Shown here piece by piece: positions 17,994 through 27,535 of a stretch of 64,000 bases of DNA. Where the stretch lies: contig JACQFX010000010.1 of assembly GCA_016199835.1 (NCBI GenBank), forward strand, positions 1-64,000. Reading direction: 5' to 3'. The notes under the pieces are model-generated. The model did no database searches, was not told the DNA's origin, and saw only the letters and a program-made list of their open reading frames with translations. The position numbers were made by a program, and so were the translations under genes. The first letter of the stretch is position 1; each line of letters starts with the position of its first letter. This DNA comes from Nitrosomonadales bacterium (lineage in GTDB: Bacteria; Pseudomonadota; Gammaproteobacteria; Burkholderiales; Gallionellaceae).

Positions 17994-20904
17994 TTTGTTG
18001 CCGAACCCGATTCATGAAGGATTCGAAATCTGCGAGCGACAATGGGCGGCTATACAGATAGCCCTGATAGGCGTGGCAGCCGTTACTGGCAAGGAAATTC
18101 CGCTGCTCTTCTGTCTCCACTCCCTCGGCGATGACTGCCAGCCCCAGACTTTGGGCAAGAGATATGATGGTTTTGGCGATTGCGGCATCGTTGGGATCGG
18201 TGAGTACATCCATCACAAAGGATCGGTCGATCTTCAATTTCTCCAGAGGCAAGCGCTTCAGATATGAGAGAGAAGAGAAGCCGGTGCCGAAATCGTCCAG
18301 GGCAAACCCTATGCCCAGGGCTTTCAGCGCAGTCATTTTTGCGATGGTGTCTTCCATGCCGTCCATGAGCAGGCTCTCGGTAAGTTCGAGCTTGAGCTTG
18401 CGCGGATCTGCGCAGGTGCTATCCAGTATCGCCAGCACCTGTTCGACGAAGTTAGGCTGGCGCAACTGTTTGGCGCTGACGTTGACCGCCAGGGTAAGGC
18501 AGGCTGTGTCAGCGCGGTCGGACCATGCAGCGAGTTGCGTGCATGCCGATTCCAGCACCCAGTTGCCCAGCAGCAGAATGATGTCTGTGTCTTCGGCCAT
18601 CGGGATGAACTCTCCCGGAAGCACCAGACCGCGCTGCGGATGCTGCCAGCGCACCAGAACCTCGGCTCCCGTTATTTGCCCGCAGCCCTCTATTTGGGGC
18701 TGGTAGTAAAGGATGAATTGCCTTTCGCGAACTGCATTGCGCAGATCGCTTTCCATTGCTGCGCGGGAAGTGACCGCAGCCTGCATCTCCGGATCGAAGA
18801 AACGTAATGTGTTGCGCCCCGCTGCCTTGGCCTGATACATGGCCAAATCTGCCTGTTTCATCAGCTCGTCCATGGATTCATGCTGCTGGCCAAACAGCGT
18901 CACGCCTATGCTTGGGGTGCCGTGGTACGCTTGCCCGTCAAGCAGATAGGATTGGTTGAGAGCGGAAAGAACTTTTTCGCCGACCACCTCGGCCTGTGCT
19001 GCGGCCTCGTTGATCTTCTGGCCCAGCTCTTCCAGCAATACGACGAACTCGTCACCGCCCAGGCGGGCCACAGTGTCTCCTTCGCGCATGCAAGCAGAAA
19101 GACGTTGCGCCACCTGTTGCAGCAGCAGATCCCCCTTGTCATGCCCGAAGGTGTCATTGAGCGTCTTGAAGTTGTCCAGATCGATAAACAGCAGAGCGCC
19201 GAATTTCTGATTGCGGCTGCCGTTCGCCAGTGCCTGCTGCAAACGATCGACGAGCAGCCGCCGGTTGGGTAAGCGGGTGAGTGGATCGAAGAAAGCGAGA
19301 TACCTGATCTCATCTTCTGCCGCCTTGCGCTCGGTAATGTCGATCTGCGTGCCGACATAATGGGTCGTGTTCCCGTCATTTCCTTTCACCGCAGTGATCG
19401 TCATCCATTTCGGATATATCTCGCCATTTTTACGCCGATCCCATATTTCGCCTTGCCACACCCCGAGGCGCCGGATACTGTCCCACATGGCGGCGTAAAA
19501 AGCCGTGTCATGGCGACCTGATTTAAACATGCGCGGTGTCTGACCCACTATTTCGTTGGCGAGGTATCCCGAGAGTTCGGTGAAGGCCCGGTTGACCCGC
19601 AGGATGATGCAGGCAGCATCGGTAACGATAATGCCTACCTGGGCCTCAAACGAGGTGGCTGCTATGCGCAGATCGGTTTCTATTTGTTTGCGCTCGGTGA
19701 TGTCTTCGACGATGGACCAGATGTATTTCTGGCCGTTGCTGCCGGAGATCAGCATGCCGTTGAGTTGCAGAGGAACCGGGCTGCCGTCTTTGCGCAAATA
19801 TTCTTTTTCATAGGGGCCGTAGCGGCCGGTACGTTGCAGTGACTCCAGTTGACGCACTTCATCTGCCGTATATTTATTGGGGGTAAGCTGCCAGTAATCC
19901 AGGGCTTTGAGTTCTTCTGAGGAATAGCCGCAAATATTCCGGAATGCTTCGTTGAACTCGATGTAGCGGCCTTGCATGTCAACCAGCGCGATACCCAGTG
20001 GCGACAGTTCATAGAGCCCGCGCAATTTTTCTTCGTTCTCACGCATGACGTTTTCGGCCTGTAGCCGCTCGGCCTGCAAGGCAGTGATCAGCAGCCCTGT
20101 CAGCACGAGGGTTGCAATGTAGCTCCACAGCAGGAACAGGCCGATATGAGCGCCAACCATGAGGAAGAATCCATGACCTGTCGAGGCGCTCCATGCGGCG
20201 ATGACCGAGAAACCCAAGCTGGCCAATGCTGCACTGCTGATTCCGAAGCGTAAGGCCATCCAGGCCAGTAGAGGTAAAGTCAGAAATGCCAGAGGTAAAG
20301 CGCGGTCAATCTGCGCATTGTCCTGAATGAAAGCAAACCAGGTTACCAGCATGGCGCTCAGGCACCAGAGCAGCAATTCCTTGCGGTCGCGGTTCAGTTG
20401 CCCGATACTCTTACGGGTAAAGGTCAGGAGTAGCGGGGCAGCCAGCAGTACACCGACCGTATCTCCCATCCACCATGTCAGCCAGGCATGACCGATCGAT
20501 TCCGGGGGGATCAAGCCTGACAGGTAGAGATTCGTGGTTCCGCATAATGCTGACACGGCCATGCCCATGCCGGCAGCAACTATGAACGTGCCGACATCTT
20601 TTTGCCGGTCGAATGCGGCATGAAAACCGGTCTGTCTTAGCCATTCAGCGCACAGCAGCGGCCCCAGGGTGTTGCCCACGGCAATGCCGGCTGCCAGAAG
20701 CAGGGAAGAGCCGATGGAAAGATTGACGAGGAATGCGCCGATGCCGATGCCTGGCCATGAACCCCGTCCCCACCTCAGCAATGCTGCGACGGCTATGCCT
20801 GTGGGAAGCCAAACGAGCGTGATATGCGATCCGGTATAGGGAATCTGTAGCCCGAGCCAGCCAGTGACAAAATAAGCCGCTACCAATAAGAGTATTCTGG
20901 TCAC
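17983..20904 (-). CDS. MASE1-PAS-PAS-GGDEF-EAL protein
   Basis: A 973-residue membrane c-di-GMP enzyme. The N-terminal MASE1 region has about eight helices (residues 1-270), followed by PAS/PAC (about 290-410), a second PAS/PAC (about 415-535), GGDEF with intact RLGGDEF (about 630) and an EAL domain. The EAL signature reads EVLVRW instead of EALxRW, but the Glu is kept, as are DDFGTGFSSL and LKIDRSFV. It may therefore both make and break c-di-GMP. It is a single gene; its end collides with an HDOD remnant. The 20905-21098 gap shows nothing recognisable. Confidence 0.93.
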   Translation of the reverse strand: MTRILLLVAAYFVTGWLGLQIPYTGSHITLVWLPTGIAVAALLRWGRGSWPGIGIGAFLVNLSIGSSLLLAAGIAVGNTLGPLLCAEWLRQTGFHAAFDRQKDVGTFIVAAGMGMAVSALCGTTNLYLSGLIPPESIGHAWLTWWMGDTVGVLLAAPLLLTFTRKSIGQLNRDRKELLLWCLSAMLVTWFAFIQDNAQIDRALPLAFLTLPLLAWMALRFGISSAALASLGFSVIAAWSASTGHGFFLMVGAHIGLFLLWSYIATLVLTGLLITALQAERLQAENVMRENEEKLRGLYELSPLGIALVDMQGRYIEFNEAFRNICGYSSEELKALDYWQLTPNKYTADEVRQLESLQRTGRYGPYEKEYLRKDGSPVPLQLNGMLISGSNGQKYIWSIVEDITERKQIETDLRIAATSFEAQVGIIVTDAACIILRVNRAFTELSGYLANEIVGQTPRMFKSGRHDTAFYAAMWDSIRRLGVWQGEIWDRRKNGEIYPKWMTITAVKGNDGNTTHYVGTQIDITERKAAEDEIRYLAFFDPLTRLPNRRLLVDRLQQALANGSRNQKFGALLFIDLDNFKTLNDTFGHDKGDLLLQQVAQRLSACMREGDTVARLGGDEFVVLLEELGQKINEAAAQAEVVGEKVLSALNQSYLLDGQAYHGTPSIGVTLFGQQHESMDELMKQADLAMYQAKAAGRNTLRFFDPEMQAAVTSRAAMESDLRNAVRERQFILYYQPQIEGCGQITGAEVLVRWQHPQRGLVLPGEFIPMAEDTDIILLLGNWVLESACTQLAAWSDRADTACLTLAVNVSAKQLRQPNFVEQVLAILDSTCADPRKLKLELTESLLMDGMEDTIAKMTALKALGIGFALDDFGTGFSSLSYLKRLPLEKLKIDRSFVMDVLTDPNDAAIAKTIISLAQSLGLAVIAEGVETEEQRNFLASNGCHAYQGYLYSRPLSLADFESFMNRVRQQTTV

Positions 20905-21098
20905 TGTTATGTGGCCTCCATGAGTGGAGGCATTTTATCTGAAGCGAACTGCGGTTCTTTTAAAGTCGGAAGAAGCAACAATTTTCTGCATCATACGTCA
21001 GCGTATGACCGGGTGTAAATGCGGGGCAGCTTGCCCAAACTGGTTTCTGGCGGAGGCAGGGTGCCTCGATGATGAAGATGCTTCCCGGCAACCGTGCG

Positions 21099-22103
21099 TC
21101 AAGAAAAAAATCTCATATGTGCATCGTCCGGGATGTCCATTCCAGTAGCGCGAGCACGTTGCAGCAACTCCCAATAATAACGATACGAGGCGCGGTCGTG
21201 CAGTTTGCCTTCCCATTGTATCGGCCCCCAGTCTGCATTCTGTGCGGCGCTTAGCAAACCGGCGGCCTCGCTGACTTCCGCGAAATCGGGGCGCATGGCT
21301 TCGACGATGGGCAAGATCTGGCTCGGGTGGATGCTCCACATGCGCAGGAAGCCGAACTCCTGCCGCGCGCGGCGCGCATCCTCGCGCACCACACTGGCAT
21401 CGCGTATCTCGGTGGTGACGTTGTGGCTGGGTACTATACCGTTGCCGAGCGCGGCGGATGCGATCTCGCATTTCGCGCGCGCGACCAGCACATGCTCGAA
21501 CTGGCCGGGCGAGCGCATGGCGGAGGCGGGAATCGCGCCGTGATAGCTGGAGACAAAATCCATGAGACCGAAATCCAGCACCTCGACGTGGGGCAGGCGC
21601 GCGATGTCCCATGCCTGGTGCAGCGCGCCCGGCGTTTCGATCAGCACATGAACCGGGATGTCGCGGGCGATGCCGTGACGGCTGCGCAATTCGTCGAGCG
21701 CGGCGATTTGCGTCAGCACGTCGTCGGCCATCTCCGCTTTGGGTAACACGATATAAGCCACGCGCTGCCCGGCTCTGGCGATGAGGGTTTCCAGTTCGTC
21801 GCGCCACACCGGATGACGCACATCGTGAATGCGTACGCCGATGCGGCCATAACGATTCTCGTCGGACAGGATCAGCCCGGCGATCATCTCCGCATGTTCA
21901 CGTTCCCTGCCGGCGGGTGCGCCGTCCTCGCAATCGGCGCTGATGTCGAATACGGGCTGGGCGTTTACTGCCAGTTCAGTCTGTATCTGTAGCGCCTTGC
22001 GCAGCATTTTTTCGCTGCCGGCAAAATGTTCGCAGGCGGCGAGTTGCGGAAAAGGACGGTTGCCTGCGTAGAGTACGGAAGAGGGGTGTTGAGCTTTACT
22101 CAT
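21099..22103 (-). CDS. HpcH/HpaI aldolase / citrate lyase beta-like (CitE-like) protein
   Basis: A 334-residue TIM-barrel lyase of the CitE/malyl-CoA lyase superfamily. Typical pieces are [11 protein letters not shown] (metal-binding Asp/Glu), [36 protein letters not shown] and MWSIHPSQI near the end. ATG 22103 is used because the family fold starts with [14 protein letters not shown]; the start lies 8 bp inside the end of mdh, so the two genes are co-expressed. The substrate is unknown. A malyl-CoA- or citramalyl-CoA-type reaction would fit its pairing with malate dehydrogenase. Confidence 0.85.
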   Translation of the reverse strand: MSKAQHPSSVLYAGNRPFPQLAACEHFAGSEKMLRKALQIQTELAVNAQPVFDISADCEDGAPAGREREHAEMIAGLILSDENRYGRIGVRIHDVRHPVWRDELETLIARAGQRVAYIVLPKAEMADDVLTQIAALDELRSRHGIARDIPVHVLIETPGALHQAWDIARLPHVEVLDFGLMDFVSSYHGAIPASAMRSPGQFEHVLVARAKCEIASAALGNGIVPSHNVTTEIRDASVVREDARRARQEFGFLRMWSIHPSQILPIVEAMRPDFAEVSEAAGLLSAAQNADWGPIQWEGKLHDRASYRYYWELLQRARATGMDIPDDAHMRFFS

Positions 22104-23112
22104 GATAGGCGACACTTCGAGATTGTGCGAACAGATGCTGGATGCAGTTATATTCTTCCTGTAGCTCTTGCAGTGTAACGTCCATTTTGCTGCGCGAGTA
22201 GGCATCGATCTCCAGTCCTTTGACAACATTCCACTTGCCGTCGCCGGTGGTGCAGGGAAAGCCGTAGATCAATCCTTCAGGGATGCCATAGGCACCATCG
22301 GACGCGACGCCCATGGTAACCCAGCGGCCGTTTGATCCCAGGTTCCAGTCGCGCATGTGATCTATGGATGCGGCAGCGGCGGAAGCGGCGGCGGACGAGC
22401 CGCGCGTGCCGATGATGGTCGCGCCGCGCTGGCCTATGCCGTGGATATAGTCGTCCTGATTCCAGCATGCGGGAAGCAGCAGGTTCGCGGCGGGCTCACC
22501 GTCCAGCGTGGCGAAGCGCACGTCCGGATACATGGTTGGAGAATGGTTGCCCCACACTACCATGTGCCCGACGCTGGATATGGATGTGTTGGTGCAGAAC
22601 GTGAGTTTGGCGACGGCGCGATTGTGGTCGAGCCGCATCAATGAAGTGAAGCTGGTGTTCGGCAGGCCCGGCGCCGAATTCATCGCGATGAGCGCATTGG
22701 TATTGGCCGGGTTGCCGATGACCAGAACCTTCACATCGCGGGCGGCCACCTCGTCGAGCGCCCGGCCTTGCTCGGTAAAGATGCGTGCGTTTTCGAGCAG
22801 CAACTCCTTGCGCTCCATGCCGGGCCCGCGCGGTTTTGCACCGACCAGCAGGGCTTGCCGCACATCCTTGAAAGCCACTTTTGGATCGGACGTGCCTATC
22901 ATGTCAACGAGCAGGGGAGAGGCGCAGTCCTCGAGTTCCATCATCGCGGCTTTCAGGGCCTGTTGCGCTTTCTCGTTAGGTAGTTCCAGCAATTGCAGGA
23001 TGACGGGTTGATCCTTGCCCAGCATCTCGCCGCTGGCGATGCGGAACAGCAGCGCATAGCCTATCTGTCCGGCGGCGCCGGTCACTGCGACACGTATGGG
23101 GGGGGGGCTCAT
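22096..23112 (-). CDS. mdh: Malate dehydrogenase
   Basis: A 338-residue NAD-dependent malate dehydrogenase of the cytosolic-type group found in betaproteobacteria. The Rossmann start is [30 protein letters not shown] and LDHNRA follow, and the catalytic His is in NHSPTMYPD. Codons 2-5 are a run of ten C on the coding strand (23098-23107), giving Ser-Pro-Pro-Pro. A slip in this run would put the gene out of frame. It is followed by the CitE-like gene with an 8-bp overlap. Confidence 0.95.
   Translation of the reverse strand: MSPPPIRVAVTGAAGQIGYALLFRIASGEMLGKDQPVILQLLELPNEKAQQALKAAMMELEDCASPLLVDMIGTSDPKVAFKDVRQALLVGAKPRGPGMERKELLLENARIFTEQGRALDEVAARDVKVLVIGNPANTNALIAMNSAPGLPNTSFTSLMRLDHNRAVAKLTFCTNTSISSVGHMVVWGNHSPTMYPDVRFATLDGEPAANLLLPACWNQDDYIHGIGQRGATIIGTRGSSAAASAAAASIDHMRDWNLGSNGRWVTMGVASDGAYGIPEGLIYGFPCTTGDGKWNVVKGLEIDAYSRSKMDVTLQELQEEYNCIQHLFAQSRSVAYHE
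23098..23107 (-). other. Ten-base homopolymer at the mdh start
   Basis: Ten consecutive G on the plus strand encode codons 2-5 of mdh. Runs of this length in the first codons are typical slippage (phase-variation) sites, and also typical sequencing-error sites. No in-frame start downstream would preserve the Rossmann motif. Confidence 0.85.
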
Positions 23113-23411
23113 GTGCGTAAGGTCTTTTCCATTGCTTTTTTAGTTATTCTTTGTATGGTGGCGCAAAAATGAGCCGGGATAATAGTCGGTATTGGCGCAG
23201 GGTGTAAATATGCCGGCAGGAAGAACGTGGTTCATCGGTGCCGTAACAAAATGAAGCGTAATAAAATGAGGCTTGAAGCGGAACTGACAGGTCGCGTAGA
23301 ATGCCCCGGATGCGGCAGTGGATAAGTCGACCGCAATGAGTACAGTAGCGAGTTTGTTCAGGTGATGTTTTCTGGTTTCTTTTACGCAAGCGAAGCAGGG
23401 GGAGAAGCGCA
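23113..23411. other. Divergent intergenic region mdh/ppdK
   Basis: This roughly 300-bp stretch separates two genes facing away from each other, so it should carry both promoters. It is AT-richer than the flanks. I see no convincing -35/-10 pair, operator palindrome or small gene. GGGGGAGAAGCGCA before ATG 23412 is the likely ppdK ribosome site. Confidence 0.5.
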
Positions 23412-26207
23412 ATGACCGGCAGCAAGCAATATATATATGAATTTGAACAAGGCGATGGCAAGAACAAAATGTTGCTGGGCGGCAAGGGCGCGAATCTGTG
23501 CGAGATGACGCAGATTGGCCTCAACGTCCCCCCGGGATTTACCATCACCACCGACGCCTGTACTGCCTACCTGGAAAAGAACAAGCTGCCCGACGGCCTG
23601 ATGGACGACATCAAGCATCACATGCAGCGCCTGGAAGCGAAGACCAAGAAGGGCTTCGGCAGCGGCGATAATCCCCTGCTGGTCTCGGTGCGCTCTGGCT
23701 CATCCATGTCCATGCCGGGCATGATGGACACCATACTCAATCTCGGTCTTAACGAAACTTCGCTGCAAGGCCTGGTCAAGCAGACCGGCAACGCGCGCTT
23801 CGCTTACGACACCTATCGCCGCTTCATCCAGTTGTTCGGCAAGATTGCGCTCAACATCAGCGACGAACATTTTGACGAGCGCATGGCCGCAATCAAGCGC
23901 AAATACGGCGCACCGCAGGATCTCGATCTCGATGTGGATCACCTCAAGGAGCTGGCGGGAGAGTTCCTCGCCATCGTGCAAAAGCATACCGGCAAGCCCT
24001 TTCCGCAAGACCCGTATGAACAGATGGAGATCGCCGTGGGCGCGGTGTTCGGCTCGTGGATGGGCAAGCGCGCGGTGGATTACCGTCGTCAGTTCAGGAT
24101 CACCAAGGATCAGGCCAGCGGCACCGCGGTCAACATCTGCACCATGGTGTTCGGCAACATGGGCAACGACTCCGGCACGGGCGTGGGCTTCACCCGCAAT
24201 CCCGGCACCGGCGAAAATGTTATTTATGGCGAATATCTGGTCAACGCGCAGGGCGAAGACGTGGTGGCCGGCATACGCACGCCGAAAGCCATCGCCGAGA
24301 TGGAGCAGGAGATGCCGGAAATCTATCGCCAGTTGACGACGCTGCACAACCGGCTGGAATCGCATTACAAGGAAGTGCAGGACTTCGAATTCACTATTGA
24401 GAAGGGCATCCTGTATTGCCTGCAAACGCGCAACGGCAAGATGAACGCGCGCGGCATGGTGCGCAGCTCGGTGGAGATGTTCCACGAAGGGCTGATCTCC
24501 AAAGAACGTGCCTTGTTGCGCGTCGAACCCGCAATCCTCGAACAACTGCTGGTGCCGCAACTGGCTCCGAATTTCCACGGTAAATCTCTGGCGCAAGGCC
24601 TTCCCGCCTCGCCCGGCGCGGCTTCCGGCAAAATCGTATTCGATGCTGATACTGCCGAGGAGCGTGGGCGCAAGGGCGAGAAAATTATTCTGGTGCGCGA
24701 AGAAACCAAGCCGGAAGACATCCACGGTTTCTTTCAGGCGCAGGGCATACTCACCAGTCGCGGCGGTAAAACTTCGCATGCCGCCGTGGTGGCGCGCGGT
24801 ATGGGCAAGCCCTGCGTTTCTGGTTGCGAGCAGATCATCATCAACGACGTACTGCGCAGCGCGCAGATCGGCAACACCACTTTGCAGGAAGGCGACATCA
24901 TCACCATAGACGGCGGCACCGGCCACGTGTATGCGGGGGAAGTGCCGACGGTGGAAGCGGAATTTTCCGAAGAGATGGATACGCTGCTGGCCTGGGCCGA
25001 TGAGATCGCCCGGCTCAAGGTACTGGCTAATGCCGATACACCGCATGATGCGACACGTGCGCGCGAATTCGGCGCGATGGGCATCGGCCTGTGCCGCACC
25101 GAGCGTATGTTCAACAGCACTGACCGCTTGCCCATCGTGCAGGAAATGATCCTGGCCGAAACGCCGGAAGAGCGTCAGGCCGCGCTGGACAGGCTATTGC
25201 CGATACAGCGCGCCGACTTCAAGGGCATCTTCAAGGCGATGAAAGGCCTGCCGGTCACCGTGCGTTTGCTCGACCCGCCGATGCACGAGTTCCTGCCCAC
25301 CGCCGCACAGCTCGAACTGGAGATCGCGCACCTGCATCAGTTGCGCGACACTATCAAGGGACTGGAAGAGCTGCCGGACACGCTCAAGCTGCTCAACCCC
25401 AAGCTGTACCAGCAATATGCCGACGGACTGACCAAGCTGATGGGTGGACTGGGCGACTTCAAGGAATCGCATCTGGAAGAGGACGTGATCCACAAGAAGG
25501 AAGTGATCCTGAAAAAGGTTCGCGCCCTGTCCGAAGTCAACCCGATGTTGGGTCATCGCGGCGTGCGTCTGGGGATCACCTATCCTGAAATCTACTCCAT
25601 GCAGATACGCGCGGTGCTCGAAGCTGCCGCCCTGTGCGCCAAGGAAGGCATCGAAATCTATCCCGAGATCATGGTGCCGCAAGTCGCCACGGTAGAAGAG
25701 CTGAAGCGCATCCATAGCTATGTGCAGAAAATCCATAAGGAAGTGAACGCGACTTACGGCATCACCGTGAAATTCAAGTTCGGCTCCATGCTGGAAGTGG
25801 TGCGCGCCTGTATTCGCGCAGGTCGCATGGCAGAAACTGCCGAGTTCTTCTCCTTCGGCACCAACGATCTGACCCAGGCCACCTTCTCGTTCAGCCGTGA
25901 AGATGCGGAAAATAAATTCCTGCCAGCGTACAACGAGACCGGCATTCTGGAAGACAACCCATTTGAGGTGCTGGATATCAAAGGTGTCGGACAAATGATG
26001 AAGATCGCAGTGACAAAAGGCCGCGAGACCAACCCGGAACTGAAGGTCGGCATCTGCGGCGAACACGGCGGTCATCCCGGCTCCATCCGCTTCTGTCACC
26101 ACGTCGGCCTCAACTATGTCTCATGTTCCGGCCCGCGCGTGCCCATCGCACGCCTGGCGGCGGCGCAGGCGAAGTTGCTGGAGGCCGAATATCAAGAACC
26201 GAACTGA
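23412..26207 (+). CDS. ppdK: Pyruvate, phosphate dikinase
   Basis: A 931-residue enzyme that interconverts pyruvate + ATP + Pi and PEP + AMP + PPi. The N-terminal ATP-grasp domain is complete (LLGGKGANLCEMT, SVRSGSSMSMPGMMDTILN). The phosphohistidine domain has TSRGGKTSHAAVVARGMGKP. The C-terminal barrel has the catalytic Cys in KVGICGEHGGHPGSI. In this organism it would feed gluconeogenesis or act in PPi-linked glycolysis. It is a single gene followed by a strong hairpin. Confidence 0.97.
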   Translation: MTGSKQYIYEFEQGDGKNKMLLGGKGANLCEMTQIGLNVPPGFTITTDACTAYLEKNKLPDGLMDDIKHHMQRLEAKTKKGFGSGDNPLLVSVRSGSSMSMPGMMDTILNLGLNETSLQGLVKQTGNARFAYDTYRRFIQLFGKIALNISDEHFDERMAAIKRKYGAPQDLDLDVDHLKELAGEFLAIVQKHTGKPFPQDPYEQMEIAVGAVFGSWMGKRAVDYRRQFRITKDQASGTAVNICTMVFGNMGNDSGTGVGFTRNPGTGENVIYGEYLVNAQGEDVVAGIRTPKAIAEMEQEMPEIYRQLTTLHNRLESHYKEVQDFEFTIEKGILYCLQTRNGKMNARGMVRSSVEMFHEGLISKERALLRVEPAILEQLLVPQLAPNFHGKSLAQGLPASPGAASGKIVFDADTAEERGRKGEKIILVREETKPEDIHGFFQAQGILTSRGGKTSHAAVVARGMGKPCVSGCEQIIINDVLRSAQIGNTTLQEGDIITIDGGTGHVYAGEVPTVEAEFSEEMDTLLAWADEIARLKVLANADTPHDATRAREFGAMGIGLCRTERMFNSTDRLPIVQEMILAETPEERQAALDRLLPIQRADFKGIFKAMKGLPVTVRLLDPPMHEFLPTAAQLELEIAHLHQLRDTIKGLEELPDTLKLLNPKLYQQYADGLTKLMGGLGDFKESHLEEDVIHKKEVILKKVRALSEVNPMLGHRGVRLGITYPEIYSMQIRAVLEAAALCAKEGIEIYPEIMVPQVATVEELKRIHSYVQKIHKEVNATYGITVKFKFGSMLEVVRACIRAGRMAETAEFFSFGTNDLTQATFSFSREDAENKFLPAYNETGILEDNPFEVLDIKGVGQMMKIAVTKGRETNPELKVGICGEHGGHPGSIRFCHHVGLNYVSCSGPRVPIARLAAAQAKLLEAEYQEPN

Positions 26208-26507
26208 GTCTGGTTTGCGGCGGCAGCAGAATGAGGGGTGCCAGACGCACCCCTCATTAACATTTGTGGTTCACATTTACTCATGGTGTTGAACGGCTAT
26301 AAGATCAGGCGCGAATAAAATATGAAGCGGTTCGTGTTGCGCCCGCAAGGCCGTGGCTGTAAGCGGCGTTCGCCCCAATAACATACGCACAGATGGTCGA
26401 AAGGCCTTCGGCAGGCTCAGGCCGTTTACACAAATTCGGGACACCCTCGGGGGGCATTTAACTAAAGGGGGCATTAACGGGGCTCGATTAATTGATGGAG
26501 TTCATCG
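26208..26507. other. Intergenic region after ppdK
   Basis: It holds the terminator hairpin at 26233-26255 and, near 26400-26427, an imperfect palindrome (AAGGCCTTCGGCAGGCTCAGG) of a type that is widespread in bacterial intergenic DNA. No gene is visible up to the Lar-like ORF. Confidence 0.5.
26233..26255 (+). terminator. Terminator hairpin after ppdK
   Basis: GAGGGGTGC and GCACCCCTC form a perfect 9-bp stem with a 5-base loop 25 bases after the ppdK stop. The sequence after it is ATTAACATTTG, so the T-run is weak. Confidence 0.65.
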
Positions 26508-26717
26508 ATGGAAACGAAACACTGCACCTGTGGTGCCGAAGCTGATGTCCGCCGCAGTATTCGCCGCGCAACGGATGGGCGTGACGAGATCGTTTATCGC
26601 GTGAGTTGCCCCGTGTGCGGACAGCTCGGTCCGGCAGTCCCGCTGGCGGACAAGGATGAGGATGTTGCTATCGCCGAGGCTATCCGGGCCTGGAACGAAA
26701 TGATCGCCCGACGCTGA
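26508..26717 (+). CDS. Lar-like zinc-ribbon small protein
   Basis: A 69-residue protein with two cysteine pairs (HCTCGAE and CPVCGQLG) and the ending AIAEAIRAWNEMIARR. This resembles the restriction-alleviation Lar family and related phage zinc ribbons. Lar proteins relieve type I restriction; whether this one does is unknown. GGAG lies 8 bases before ATG 26508. It stands alone beside the duplicated dksA 3' end, which suggests it came with foreign DNA. Confidence 0.6.
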   Translation: METKHCTCGAEADVRRSIRRATDGRDEIVYRVSCPVCGQLGPAVPLADKDEDVAIAEAIRAWNEMIARR

Positions 26718-26821
26718 AGAGTGCGGCATTGAAAAAGTTTTGCGTTGGAAGGAATCATGAGCTCATCGGCACTCAACAAACGCACTGTCATTATCGCCGG
26801 GGGAAAACGACTTTTGCGCAC

Positions 26822-26877
26822 GATGTTAGCCTTTACCGAAAGCAGGCCGCCAGAGGTTACTTGGCGACCTGCTTTTA
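26822..26877 (-). repeat. Duplicate of the dksA 3' end and terminator
   Basis: On the minus strand this 56-bp stretch aligns gap-free with the end of dksA (about 26906-26961), at roughly 73 percent identity. It still encodes K-Q-V-A-K-stop, and all six codons that differ or match do so without changing a residue: CAA/CAG, GTG/GTC, GCG/GCC, AAA/AAG, TAG/TAA. The hairpin is rebuilt with paired changes (CAGG/CCTG instead of CAAG/CTTG). Only the very end of the gene is present. Confidence 0.75.
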
Positions 26878-26924
26878 GTTGCGGCGTAACATCGTGCTGC
26901 GCCCAATGTTAGCCTGCACTGAAA

Positions 26925-26955
26925 GCAAGTGGCGAAATGCTATTTCGCCACTTGC
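26925..26955 (-). terminator. dksA terminator overlapping the stop codon
   Basis: A perfect 14-bp stem (GCAAGTGGCGAAAT / ATTTCGCCACTTGC) with a 3-base loop. The dksA stop codon lies in the loop, and the last codons of the gene form one arm. Termination and the end of the coding region are therefore fused. A T-run follows on the plus strand; only TTTC follows on the minus strand. Confidence 0.7.
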
Positions 26956-27362
26956 TTTTCACGGATTTCGTCCAGAGTTTTGCAGTCTATGCATAGCGTC
27001 GCAGTTGGCCTGGCTTCCAGGCGGTTCAGCCCGATTTCTACACCGCACTTGTCGCAATAGCCGTAGTCGCCGCTCTCGATTTTGGCCATCATCTCGTCAA
27101 TTTTCTTGATCAGCTTGCGCTCGCGGTCGCGGTTGCGCAGTTCCAGGCTGACATCCGATTCCTGGCTGGCACGGTCATTCGGGTCGGCGAATACGGTAGC
27201 CTCATCCTGCATGGTGTGTACCGTGCGGTCTATATCCTCACTCAGTCCGGACTTGATATTGTTCAGGATGGCGCGAAAATGGTCGAGTTGCTTGGGGTTC
27301 ATGTAGGCCTCCCCTTTTTTAGGCTTGTAAGGGGTGACGGGTTTGCTAAGTTGTACCGGCAT
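26940..27362 (-). CDS. dksA: RNA polymerase-binding transcription factor DksA
   Basis: A 140-residue DksA. It has the coiled coil with the DxxDxA-type tip ([11 protein letters not shown]), the region [19 protein letters not shown] and a zinc finger (CDKCGVEIG...CIDCK). It works with ppGpp at RNA polymerase to reset transcription. ATG 27362 has GGAG upstream and restores the conserved N-terminal part ([12 protein letters not shown]). An internal ATG at 27302 also has a strong AGGGGAGG site, so a shorter form is possible. Confidence 0.95.
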   Translation of the reverse strand: MPVQLSKPVTPYKPKKGEAYMNPKQLDHFRAILNNIKSGLSEDIDRTVHTMQDEATVFADPNDRASQESDVSLELRNRDRERKLIKKIDEMMAKIESGDYGYCDKCGVEIGLNRLEARPTATLCIDCKTLDEIREKQVAK

Positions 27363-27535
27363 TTAGTATCTCCAGAAACGGCGAACGAAATTTGAAAACG
27401 CGCTTTAATACCAGAATCCCCAAGGCACCGCAACTAAATTCACATTTATGCGGGCTAAGGGATGGGTCTATGGTGCCTCGGGAGTTTTACTGATAAATTA
27501 CCAAATTACACTTGTACCTGTCTTAAGGGAAGTAT

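Noticed and set aside
23700-25046. A 448-codon open frame opposite ppdK
   Set aside because: It lies wholly inside ppdK on the other strand and is rich in His/Arg/Ala, as expected of an antisense shadow.
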